Positions 53,363 through 63,054 of a DNA stretch of 64,000 nucleotides are shown here, one piece after another. Where the stretch lies: the NCBI GenBank assembly GCA_024195265.1, contig JAJLRJ010000006.1:27446270-27510269 (forward strand), in the 5' to 3' direction. The DNA comes from Dendrophyllia cribrosa (Eukaryota; Cnidaria; Anthozoa; Scleractinia; Dendrophylliidae). The notes beneath the pieces were generated by a model. That model did no database searches. It was not told where the DNA came from and saw nothing but the letters and a program-made list of their open reading frames with translations. A program made the position numbers and the translations under genes. Position 1 is the first letter of the stretch, and each line of letters opens with the position of its first letter.

Positions 53363-53549
53363 TATACACCACTTTCATAATGGCGGCCGAATTATTTATT
53401 CTTTTATATGTATGTTAATTAGCCTCACCGGCCTCGTTTTAGAGTTAAAATTCTTTTGAATTTTGCACACGCCAACGAGGCCGGTGAGGCTAATTAACAT
53501 ACATATAAAAGAATAAATAATTCGGCCGCCATTATGAAAGTGGTGTATA
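53363..53549. repeat. perfect 76-bp inverted repeat with 35-bp spacer
   Basis: Arms 53363-53438 and 53474-53549 are exact reverse complements (TATACACCACTTTCATAATG ... CACCGGCCTCGTT). Perfect arms point to a young MITE or recent fold-back conversion. Confidence 0.9.
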
Positions 53550-54824
53550 TCCTTGAGTTTTTCTACTGAACTGCGTAAGTAAACCTTAAATGTCACACAT
53601 ATCGTATCGTATTTTCACGGGTTGGCTCAAACATGAGGATATTCATGCGACTCTGAAATCAAGGACCCCTGCGGATGTTTTGCGAAAACTTCGTAAAACA
53701 TCGGCAGGGGGGCTAATTTTTCCATTCCGTGGTTTTGACGTCGGCTCTTAAGAAATGTGTTAAAAATCAAATTGTTCACATTCCTATCTTTCAATGAAAT
53801 CAAGAGTCCTTCAAGTCGATCGATAAGAGACAGGCTTTTTCGGCCTTAAATGTCAGCGCCTCATAAACACGCGCTCAAACAGACACCGTTTAAAATCGAT
53901 TGAAAATACAGATCGCATTTGCCCGTTTGTCCATGTACAGTGTACATACAAATGCTGTAATCACCCGATATATATTTTTATAATAACACAAACATATTCC
54001 ACATGCTTAGATTGACGTGAAGATTTAATTTGTAAATTGGCTCGGTTAACTATTTTTACACTGACGTTTTTACGCTTTTAATATACTTGCTTGAAGTAAG
54101 AACAAAACAACAGTAACATGGTAATAATTGCAGTATTTGCGGGAAGAAAGAACGCACTGCAAGGCGGTGTATTTGAAATCGCATTTATCATGATACTTGA
54201 ACAAAACCCCGAAAATTGTCCATTTCCTAAACTCAAACACTGATTCAAATACACGTTTTAAAAGCTTCAAACAACTCTATATTTTCCGATAATTATTATT
54301 ACTAACTGAAATATCTGGAGCAAAACAATTCTGACAGAAACACAGCCTTGAAAGCGAGCTACCGGCAAACAACGAGCACTATAAATAGCGCGACCGGCTT
54401 CTTCACTTGCCGACAACAATATATAAGTAGGTAGTTTAAGAACTAAAAGGAAAAACTGTACAATTTTGTTCACTTATATGAAACCAAAAATACCCTTACA
54501 ATTCTAGCTTGCGTGGCAATCGTACAAATAGAGTCTTGCGCGAGACAGCTATTTTGCTCTCTGAGAATCTGACCGCGGCTAACTTTCAGAACTTTAAAAG
54601 CCATAAAACCCTCAGAAACTCTTGCTACGCAGGCTATATTACAATCGTATCGTTGTTTTAGCGAACACCAGAGAACAGATTCAAAAATAACCTAACAGCT
54701 AATTATTATAAAATCGCTTGTTGAATTTAAAACTATTACTACATTGTTCTCAATAAAATAAATCGCTATTGTTAAAATCCTAATTAACCTTTAAAACTAA
54801 CAGATCGCTTTTAGAATGTCTTGC
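53550..54824. other. no gene seen
   Basis: A TATA-like CTATAAATAG at ~54379 and a repeated TTGCGYGAGACAG-type motif; nothing that can be called a gene. Confidence 0.4.
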
Positions 54825-56715
54825 AACTTAAAAAGACTAAGCTTCTCTGTTGCTTCAGGGTTGAAAGCCAAATGAAATTGATTGATTGATTGAATGAGAA
54901 AATAATCTTAAATATATTCAATTTTATTTTGTTATTATCTTGAATTTAATAAACAAAGAAGCACCCGGGGAAAATAATTCCCACAGATCCACAGCCTAAA
55001 AAGACCAAGATTCTCTGTTGCTTCAGGGTTGAAAGCCAAATGAAATTGATTGATTGAATGAGAAAATAATCTTAAATATATTCAATTTTGTTTTGTTATT
55101 ATCTTGAATTTAATAAACAAAGAAGCACCCGGGGAAAATAATTCCCACAGATCCACAGCCTAAAAAGACCAAGCTTCTCTGTTGCTTCAGGGTTAAAAGC
55201 CAAATGAAATTGATTGATTGATTAAATATATTCAGTTTTGTTTTGTTATTATATTGAAGTTAATAAACAAAAAAGCACCCGGGGAAAATAATTCCCACAG
55301 ATCCACAGTCTAAAAAGACCAAGCTTCTCTGTTGCTTCAGGGTTGAAAGCCAAATGAAATTGATTGATTGAATGAGAAAATAATCTTAAATATATTCAAT
55401 TTTGTTTTGTTATTATCTTGAATTTAATAAACAAAGAAGCACCTGGGGAAAATAATTCCCACAGATCCACAGCCTAAAAAGACCAAGCTTCTCTGTTGCT
55501 TCAGGATTGAAAGCCAAATGAAATTGATTGATTGATTAAATATATTCAGTTTTGTTTTGTTATTATCTTGAATTTAATAAACAAAGAAGCACCGGGGGAA
55601 AATAATTCCCACAGATCCACAGCCTAAAAAGACCAAGCTTCTCTGTTGCTTCAGGGTTGAAAGCCAAATGAAATTGATTGATTGATTAAATATATTTAGT
55701 TTTGTTTTGTTATTATATTGAAGTTAATAAACAAAGAAGCGCCTGGGGAAAATAATTCCCACAGATCCACAGCCTAAAAAGACCAAGCTTCTCTGTTGCT
55801 TCAGGGTTGAAAGCCAAATGAAATTGATTGATTGAATGAGAAAATAATCTTAAATAAATTCAGTTTTGTTTTGTTATTATATTGAATTGAATAAACAAAG
55901 AAGCACCCGGGGAAAATAATTCCCACAGATCCACAGCCTAAAAAGACCAAGCTTCTCTGTTGCTTCAGGGTTGAAAGCCAAATGAAATTGATTGATTGAT
56001 TAAATATATTCAGTTTTGTTTTGTTATTATCTTGAATTTAATAAACAAAGAAGCACCCGGGGAAAATAATTCCCACAGATCCACAGCCTAAAAAGACCAA
56101 GCTTCTCTGTTGCTTCAGGGTTGAAAGCCAAATGAAATTGATTGATTGAATGAGAAAATAATCTTAAATATATTCAATTTTGATTTGTTATTATCTCGAA
56201 TTTAATAAACAAAGAAGCACCCGGGGAAAATAATTCCCACAGATCCGCAGCCTGAAAAGACCAAACTTCTCTGTTGCTTCAGGGTTGAAAGCCAAACGAA
56301 ATTGATTGATTGAATGAGAAAATAATCTTAAATATATTCAGTTTTGTTTTGTTATCTCGAATTTAATCAACAAATAAGCACCCGGGGAAAATAATTCCCA
56401 CAGATCCGCAGCCTGAAAAGACCAAACTTCTCTGTTGCTTCAGGGTTGAAAGCCAAATGAAATTGATTGATTGAATGAGAAAATAATCTTAAATATATTC
56501 AGTTTTGTTTTGTTATTATCTCGAATTTAATAAACAAATAAGCACCCGGGGAAAATAATTCCCACAGATCCACATCCTGAAAAGATCAAACTTCTCTGTT
56601 GCTTCAGGGTTTAAAGCCAAATGAAATTGATTGATTGAGAAAATAATCTTAAATATGTACAATTTCGGTTTTGTTATTATCTTGAATTTAATACACAAAG
56701 AAGCACCCAGGGAAA
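54825..56715. repeat. satellite array, 12 copies, two unit lengths (~164 and ~150 bp)
   Basis: The landmark CTCTGTTGCTTCAGGGTTGA recurs at 54845, 55013, 55177, 55327, 55491, 55641, 55791, 55955, 56105, 56269, 56430 and 56594. The two lengths differ by a ~14-bp block (AATGAGAAAATAATCTT) present or absent. Each unit holds ATTGATTGATTG, TTTAATAAACAAAGAAGCA and CACCCGGGGAAAATAATTCC. Copies are very similar except the outermost ones. Confidence 0.95.
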
Positions 56716-57076
56716 CCTATCAACACTTAAGGCATGTGGGTAATGGGCAATCCCGAGCAATCAAGATAGCTCCATCTTGACTGTCTGATTGTCTGATAGT
56801 CACGGCACTGGATTTGATTCATCTGGCCAGCTTGCGGAACCAGCCATATAATTAGAAGACTGATACCCCCCCCCCCCCCCCCCCCCCCCACCTGCCCTCC
56901 CCAGAACCTCATAATAAATGAGAGCCTATTGCCCCCACAACAAATAATAACTTTTCCTGCCCTCTTCCTTAATTCTTACTCTAATAAACTGATAGGGAAT
57001 TTCAAGTGATCTCCGTTCAGTTCATCGTACAACTTGCTACTGAGCGCCTTTCTTATATCCCCTGCTTCTGAGAAAC
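56716..57076. other. spacer with poly-C tract
   Basis: Poly-C of about 24 at 56866-56889; otherwise nothing seen. The target site of the Penelope-like element is at its right edge. Confidence 0.5.
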
Positions 57077-57089
57077 TATTCCTAAAGCA

Positions 57090-57288
57090 CGAGAATTTAG
57101 TTTTATCGACTGAGTCGATAAGGTAAATTGACCACCGTAAAAAGATTCAAATAGCTGACGTTTCGAGCGCTAGCCCTTCGTCGGAGCGAATCAAGGAATT
57201 GTGGGTAGTGTGTGGTTTTATATAGTAAGCGGTGGAGCTACGCTATTGGTGGAAATTTGGTGACGTGAAAAACAAATGTAGATTAGTT
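57090..57288 (-). repeat. inverted 3' non-coding segment (pLTR part)
   Basis: Reverse complement of 57551-57757 and 60601-60800, from CACGAGAATTTAGTTTTATC to ACAAATGTAGATTAGTT. It contains one hammerhead-like motif on the minus strand. Confidence 0.9.
57144..57192 (-). ncRNA. hammerhead-like motif, inverted copy
   Basis: Same 49-nt sequence as at 57641-57689, on the minus strand within the inverted pLTR segment. Confidence 0.5.
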
Positions 57289-57804
57289 ATACATTGGCGA
57301 AACAGGGAGGAGACTGGGCGACCGTTTTCGTGAACATCTCCGAGACGTTGAAAAAAATGACAAAGACGCATCCAAACCAGTCGCGCGCCATTTTAATCTT
57401 ACTAACCATTCTAAACAACACATGACAATCTGCGGCCTTTCCCTACACCAGGGTAACACAGAAAGCCGTAAAAACCTAGAACAAAAAATCATCTTTCAAA
57501 TCGGCACTCTCAAACCCCACGGAATCAACGAACGCTTTTCATTCAACTAATCTACATTTGTTTTTCACGTCACCAAATTTCCACCAATAGCGTAGCTCCA
57601 CCGCTTACTATATAAAACCACACACTACCCACAATTCCTTGATTCGCTCCGACGAAGGGCTAGCGCTCGAAACGTCAGCTATTTGAATCTTTTTACGGTG
57701 GTCAATTTACCTTATCGACTCAGTCGATAAAACTAAATTCTCGTGTTTTCATCCCCCCACCGACGCAGCACCACAGTTTCTCTAGAAACTAACCCCATTC
57801 ATTT
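57289..57804 (+). repeat. 5'-truncated tandem copy of the element's 3' end
   Basis: Matches 60339-60854 base for base as far as I can read, starting within the GIY-YIG codons (TATACATTGGCGAAACAGGG) and running through the 3' non-coding part. It provides the upstream pLTR and probably the promoter of the full unit. Confidence 0.92.
57641..57689 (+). ncRNA. hammerhead-like motif, upstream copy
   Basis: Reads GATTC-GCT, CCGACGA, A, GGGC-TAGC-GCTC, GAAA, CGTC, AGC-TATTT-GAATC. GATTC/GAATC and GCT/AGC form stem I with an internal loop, GGGC/GCTC forms stem II, GAAA is core, and ACGT is a self-complementary helix III before cleavage at GTC. The core has C where U4 of CUGAUGA is expected, plus one extra A, so activity is uncertain. 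Confidence 0.5.
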
Positions 57805-57888
57805 GTTGTTTATTCGCTGCGACCATTAACTTTTTACATCAATATTTCTTACTCAACAGCTTTCTCACCGAACGAACCGAAGACAACG

Positions 57889-60600
57889 ATGCCTAACCTC
57901 AAGACACTCACCAAGGAGCTACGCCAGGAAATCGTAAGTTATCTTATTCCTTTTCCCCCCATTTCCACTAATTTAGCCTTTCGTTTAGCCACTCACATCT
58001 TTACCAAAACTAGGTTTTGTAGTCACATCAATTTCATCGGCCGTTGCCTCCAATCCAAAGTCATTCCTAAAGGGTTTCGTTCAAATTTTCACGCTTCTAC
58101 ATTCTCTGATTCCAATCAACAATATTTCCACGAAATTCACCATGCCCAAAATTCTTTCTCGCGTAATATTATGAGGATCACTATCAGAGCTATGTGCCTT
58201 AAACGTAACAATCTCGAAAAGGAAATTATCCAATACCGTTCCGAACTTTCCAAAATTTGTCCAGCTGTCTTAGTACAATCAATTCGCGCTAAAATTCAAG
58301 AACTCAATGCTAAACTGTTCAACAGCCTTAACCAAATCAAGACCCAAAAACTTGAACAGTTAATAGGTCCTCAATTATCCGGCGACCATTCATTCGATAG
58401 TCACAATGGCGTCGTTACCATTCCGGAAAATTTGCCGCTTTCTAACCCAGAGAGGTCCGTTCTTAGTAAAGGTTTAAACTTTGTTCCTATAGCGAAACAA
58501 ACCGACGAATTTTCAGTCAAACAAGATGTTGAAAAATTCCTTCGCCGCGTGCAATTAAGAGCTTTTTTCCACGACAAAGAAGACAATTCTAACACCTCGG
58601 AAAAAGATGTTTTTGAAACACTCAACGTTCGCAAATCAAAATGGACTCCCCCAGAGGGCCAGTTTTCTTCTCTAGATTTTTTCGTCAAAAAATGTCGTCA
58701 CGATGTCCAAAAACTTAAATTTAACCGCCACACCAAAATTTCCAACCTTTCAACAGGAGAATGGGCAGCGCTCAAAAGTCTTAGCAAACGACGCGACATT
58801 GTTATCAAAGCGGCCGACAAAGGCGGGGCGGTAGTTGTTTGGCGGACCGACCTTTACCGACAAGAGGCTTTTCGGCAACTTTCTGACACCGCTTTCTATG
58901 CCAAAGTTGATAAAGATCTCACTTCTACCAACCAAAAAATTGTCAAAGAAACTATCCAAGACCTCATTACTAAACAACAATTACCAGTTACCGCCAACAA
59001 TCTCATCATCACTACTCCTAGAACCTCACGCGTTTATTTCAAACCTAAAATTCATAAACCAAACAATCCGGGCCGACCCATTGTTTCCGCTTGTAGCTGT
59101 CCTACCGAACTAATTTCTAGCTATTTAGACAAAATCATGGCCCCCATTGTCAAATCACTACCCTCGTACATTAAGGACACCAATCACGCACTCGAAATTT
59201 TCCGGGATTTCAGTTTTGCCAGCGAAAACAAATTAATTTTCACTATGGACATTACCTCTTTATATACCGTCATCCCCAATGACGAAGGACTTCAAGCACT
59301 AAAATATTTTTTCGACCAGCGCTCCATTCAAAACCCAAGCTCAGAAACACTGCTCCGCTTAGCCGAATTAGTTTTGACACTTAACTGTTTTTCATTTTCC
59401 CAAAACTACTACAAACAAGTAAATGGAGTCGCCATGGGCACCAAAATGGGACCAAGCTACGCTAACCTTTTTGTAGGCCACATCGAAGACAAATTTTTTA
59501 ATCAGTACCACGGAACCAAACCCGAACTCTACGGCCGTTACATCGATGATTGCATTGGCGCTACCTCTTCCAGTAAAGAGGAACTTAATCAATTCATAAC
59601 TTCTGTCAATACTTTTCATCCAGCTCTAAAATATACCTGGGAAATTTCCGAAACCTCAGTCGCTTTTCTTGACATTAATATTTCAATCAACGGTAACAGT
59701 TTATCCACAAGTGTGCACTACAAACCTACAGATTCCCACAGTTATCTGTTACATTCATCCTCACATCCATCGCACGTTAAAAACGCCATTCCGTATTCTC
59801 AATTTCTCAGACTTCGACGTCTATGTAGTGATGACTCTGATTTTTCCAACAAATCAGAAGAAATGTGCCAGTTTTTCAAGAAACGTGGGTACCCTGACTC
59901 TGTTGTTAATACGGGCCAACAACGTGCACAACAGATCGACAGACAGTCAGCACTACAAACGCCACAGAAGGAAGAGAACGAGAGAATTCCATTCACCCTC
60001 ACTTTCCACCCACACAACAACACAGTCAAAAGCATCATTTTAAAAAATTTCAAATTACTCCAAAACGACCCCGAAACTGGCAGAATTTTTTCACAACCCC
60101 CACTAATTTCATTCAAACGTGACAAAAACATAGGCAACTTTCTAGTTACGAGCGCACTGAAATCTGACGATGTACCGGGAACTTTCAAATGCACACGCAC
60201 ACGATGTAACACTTGTCCTTTCATTCACAACGCGGACAAAATAACAGGACCCAAACGATCTATTAAAATCACTGATCGTTTTACATGCACCTCCGTAAAT
60301 GTTATCTACTGCATTACATGTACTTTTTGCAAAAAGATATACATTGGCGAAACAGGGAGGAGACTGGGCGACCGTTTTCGTGAACATCTCCGAGACGTTG
60401 AAAAAAATGACAAAGACGCATCCAAACCAGTCGCGCGCCATTTTAATCTTACTAACCATTCTAAACAACACATGACAATCTGCGGCCTTTCCCTACACCA
60501 GGGTAACACAGAAAGCCGTAAAAACCTAGAACAAAAAATCATCTTTCAAATCGGCACTCTCAAACCCCACGGAATCAACGAACGCTTTTCATTCAACTAA
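57889..60600 (+). CDS. Penelope-like reverse transcriptase / GIY-YIG endonuclease, 903 aa
   Basis: Single uninterrupted ORF from ATG 57889 (MPNLKTLTKELRQE). The N-terminal ~280 residues are helical. The DKG motif of the family is at 310-312 (AADKGGAVV). RT: PKIHKPNNPGRPIVS (~386-400), motif A TMDITSLY (D454), GVAMGTKMGPSYANLF (513-528), catalytic YIDDC (551-555), VAFLDINIS and HYKPTDSHSYLLHSS. Linker cysteines are at 768-776 (CTRTRCNTCPF). GIY-YIG nuclease: NVIYCITCTFC, then KKIYIGETGRRLGDRFREH (~816-833). It copies element RNA at a nicked target. Length and domain order match full-length endonuclease-bearing Penelope-like elements, and all core residues are present. Confidence 0.95.
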   Translation: MPNLKTLTKELRQEIVSYLIPFPPISTNLAFRLATHIFTKTRFCSHINFIGRCLQSKVIPKGFRSNFHASTFSDSNQQYFHEIHHAQNSFSRNIMRITIRAMCLKRNNLEKEIIQYRSELSKICPAVLVQSIRAKIQELNAKLFNSLNQIKTQKLEQLIGPQLSGDHSFDSHNGVVTIPENLPLSNPERSVLSKGLNFVPIAKQTDEFSVKQDVEKFLRRVQLRAFFHDKEDNSNTSEKDVFETLNVRKSKWTPPEGQFSSLDFFVKKCRHDVQKLKFNRHTKISNLSTGEWAALKSLSKRRDIVIKAADKGGAVVVWRTDLYRQEAFRQLSDTAFYAKVDKDLTSTNQKIVKETIQDLITKQQLPVTANNLIITTPRTSRVYFKPKIHKPNNPGRPIVSACSCPTELISSYLDKIMAPIVKSLPSYIKDTNHALEIFRDFSFASENKLIFTMDITSLYTVIPNDEGLQALKYFFDQRSIQNPSSETLLRLAELVLTLNCFSFSQNYYKQVNGVAMGTKMGPSYANLFVGHIEDKFFNQYHGTKPELYGRYIDDCIGATSSSKEELNQFITSVNTFHPALKYTWEISETSVAFLDINISINGNSLSTSVHYKPTDSHSYLLHSSSHPSHVKNAIPYSQFLRLRRLCSDDSDFSNKSEEMCQFFKKRGYPDSVVNTGQQRAQQIDRQSALQTPQKEENERIPFTLTFHPHNNTVKSIILKNFKLLQNDPETGRIFSQPPLISFKRDKNIGNFLVTSALKSDDVPGTFKCTRTRCNTCPFIHNADKITGPKRSIKITDRFTCTSVNVIYCITCTFCKKIYIGETGRRLGDRFREHLRDVEKNDKDASKPVARHFNLTNHSKQHMTICGLSLHQGNTESRKNLEQKIIFQIGTLKPHGINERFSFN

Positions 60601-60690
60601 TCTACATTTGTTTTTCACGTCACCAAATTTCCACCAATAGCGTAGCTCCACCGCTTACTATATAAAACCACACACTACCCACAATTCCTT

Positions 60691-60739
60691 GATTCGCTCC
60701 GACGAAGGGCTAGCGCTCGAAACGTCAGCTATTTGAATC
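60691..60739 (+). ncRNA. hammerhead-like motif, downstream copy
   Basis: Identical to the copy 3050 bp upstream. It lies ~90 bp past the stop of the RT ORF. Two forward copies one unit apart could release unit-length RNA if the fold cleaves. Confidence 0.5.
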
Positions 60740-60866
60740 TTTTTACGGTGGTCAATTTACCTTATCGACTCAGTCGATAAAACTAAATTCTCGTGTTTTC
60801 ATCCCCCCACCGACGCAGCACCACAGTTTCTCTAGAAACTAACCCCATTCATTTATTCCTAAAGCA

Positions 60867-61032
60867 GTCGAAATCGCATCTTTTATATATAACCTTGATC
60901 GTCCTGATCACAGTACAACAAACCAAAACCAACAAACCTTTCCAAGATCGCATCCAGAGGATTGTTCCTTCAGCGCGTCCTGCAAGCAGTTCTTGGCGAC
61001 TATACCCGCTCGTTTGATTTTCAATCGCGGCC
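60867..61032. other. short spacer
   Basis: Host sequence right of the Penelope-like insertion; nothing recognised. Confidence 0.4.
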
Positions 61033-61472
61033 CTATAGATATATTTCCGAGCTCTTTTTTCGCCTCAAATGTTTTCCTTTGCCCGCTTGCTTGAATCGTT
61101 TGTGATAGCTGCTGTTGAGGAGTTGACACCGAGGATCTTCTGGCGAAGATGGAGGCGTCTCGGGAACTGTGGCGGGAAAGTGACTTCCTCCCGCCAATTG
61201 ATCAATTGCGAGGGAATTGATCAAGTCTCTGTTCGCTTTAAGTTCCACGGAGTACAGCACTTTATCCTCGTTTGAATTGGATCTCCGCATTGCTCGTGCC
61301 AAAATCCCGAACTAAGCATAGATACAACGACCATTCTCTCGCGACGGTCGACTCGCGCGCCATTGGGATCGACTAGATCGTAGATCGATATGTTGACAAT
61401 ATCATCTTTGAACATGACTCCTGCACTTTGCAATTCTCTAGGGCTATTGTGTTCGGCAAAGCGAAGATCCAT
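61033..61472 (-). CDS. hypothetical minus-strand protein or 5' exon(s)
   Basis: From ATG 61472 one frame reads MDLRFAEHNSPRELQSAG and MFKDDIVNISIYDLVDPNGA. From ~61317, after a TGCTTAG acceptor-like site, another frame reads MRRSNSNEDKVLYSVELKAN, FPATVPETPPSSPEDPRCQ and a basic end to a stop at 61033. Both look coding (sensible codon use, Pro/Ser-rich linker, CpG-rich DNA). They may be two exons or one frame-shifted ORF. I recognise no family. Downstream continuation may be cut by the Penelope-like insertion at 60853. Confidence 0.35.
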
Positions 61473-61580
61473 ATACTGGTTTTAGGCGAAGGGAATACGG
61501 AGAAGGCTCACAGGCCGCCATTACGGCCAGCGTTTCTCTTCGGCGATCCCGCGCTAATCTTTGCATTTCGCGCGATTGTG
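61473..61580 (-). promoter_or_regulatory. CpG-rich putative promoter for the minus-strand ORF
   Basis: A dense CpG stretch with GGCCGCCATTACGGCC (YY1-like GCCATTA core), GGCGATCCCGCGC and TTTCGCGCGA directly upstream of ATG 61472. This resembles a TATA-less CpG promoter. Inferred only. Confidence 0.3.
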
Positions 61581-61802
61581 TGAATTTCTCTGAATTATTA
61601 ACTAAACTAGTAGTAACTATACTAGTGACGTTTCACTATAATCGTGCCGCCGATAATCTGGTTTTCTTCTCTAATTCAAGCTGTGACATCCGTGACGCCT
61701 TAGCTACCGCAAAGTACACGGTCATTGATAGATGGTTAATCTTTTTACCCAGGTCTCCGGAAATTCCCCGCAGCGCGTTTCAGAATCGTCTGAATATCGT
61801 CA

Positions 61803-62440
61803 TGAGCCTTTCATTCGATTTACATGTTCTTTACAATGTTCCTTACAGACTCTCTTTTTCGATTTACATGCTATTTACAGGTTAGTCTCCCATTTTCGAT
61901 TTACATGTTATTTACATGATAGCCTCCCTTTTTCGATTTACATGTTATTTACATGATAGCCTCCCTTTTTCGATTTACATGTTATTTACAGAGTTCCTTA
62001 CAGGCTCCCTTTTTTATTTACATGTTATTAACAGGTTAGCCTCCCTTTTTCGATTTACATGTTATTTACAGGATAGCCTCTTTTTTATTTACATGTTATT
62101 TACAGGATAGCCTCCCTTTTTCGATTTACATGTTATTTACAGGGTTCCTTGCAAGCTCCGTTTTACGATTTACATGTTATTTACAGGGTCTAGATACTGT
62201 AAATGTGTGTGAAATAATTTCCATGTTATTTACATGACCCTTTTTTTTCTCACTGTAACAAGAACCATGTAAATAACTATTTACAGTAGATTTACATGTG
62301 TGCTCAAACCTGTAAATTTCATGTAAATTTTATTTACAAAACCCTAACATGTAAATCGCAGTTTACAAAGTATGTAAATCCATAATTACATGTTGTAAAT
62401 TTATTTTTACATGTGCATGTAAATTTTCAACTTTTCCTGG
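61803..62440. repeat. minisatellite of GATTTACATGTTATTTACAG units, reverse orientation
   Basis: About nine to ten copies of GATTTACATGTTATTTACAG, then GATAGCCTCCCTTTTTC, the reverse complement of the unit at 39440-40330. It continues into degenerate TTTACATG/CATGTAAA sequence, ending AAATTTTCAACTTTTCCTGG, which matches the left end of the other array inverted. Confidence 0.9.
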
Positions 62441-63054
62441 GGCCTGTCGGAATTTACCCCTGGCAGGGCCTCATACATGCATACAGACACAACTTTATTT
62501 CAACTCTATAATTCGAGTTGAAATAAAGTTATGTATGTATAGGAGTACCTGCACTCCCACGATGGACATCTTGTCTCCCACATGCAACTTTGAATTATTG
62601 TACCCCATTTCTTTAACTGTTGAACTTCCTATACAGGATAGCAAAGGGTGCGAGAGAATACCCGGTTCCCAGTTGTGAAAAAAAAAAACACAGAAATATA
62701 ATTTACCTTTCTCAAAATCTCTGGTTCTCACCAGAGATTTTGCAAAACTAGATGACTATTAAAATGATGTAGTTTTGAGTGAAACAGTAGCACATGGCCA
62801 TGGCATAAGTATCAATAATATATGCTCACCCCTAAGGAGGTCCATGTCATCTTATTTTTGAATTTGTGAGGCAGAAAACCCGGTAGTTCTATAACAGTTA
62901 TAATGTGTGTCAGTTGGTTTCAAAGGAATGATAATTATTCTCTTACATGTAAGTCATCATTTCCTGCAACAATAACGGGAGTCTGGGGAGCAATGGACGT
63001 GTGAGGACGTGTTTTCTTGCCGTCCGCTAAAGCGGCACACTAGATAAGCTATTT
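62441..63054. other. repeat end, short hairpin, LINE 5' region
   Basis: CCCCTGGCAGGGCCTCATAC matches inverted 35170-35188. A hairpin AACTTTATTTCAACTC/GAGTTGAAATAAAGTT lies at 62490-62532. From ~62980 a GC-richer stretch (GGGAGCAATGGACGTGTGAG) looks like the 5' leader of the LINE. Confidence 0.5.

Larger units (their letters stand above)
57090..60853 (+). mobile_element. intact-looking Penelope-like retroelement with 13-bp target duplication
   Basis: Flanked by TATTCCTAAAGCA at 57077-57089 and 60854-60866. Left to right: an inverted copy of the element's 3' non-coding part (57090-57288), a 5'-truncated forward copy of the 3' end (57289-57804), the full unit with the 903-codon ORF, and the 3' non-coding part. 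The 516-bp segments 57289-57804 and 60339-60854 appear identical, so insertion was recent. Inverted and tandem partial copies ('pLTRs') with hammerhead-like motifs are known features of Penelope-like elements. Confidence 0.93.

Noticed and set aside
58401..60542. Antisense ORFs within the Penelope-like gene
   Set aside because: Shadows of the RT/endonuclease ORF; no family resemblance.
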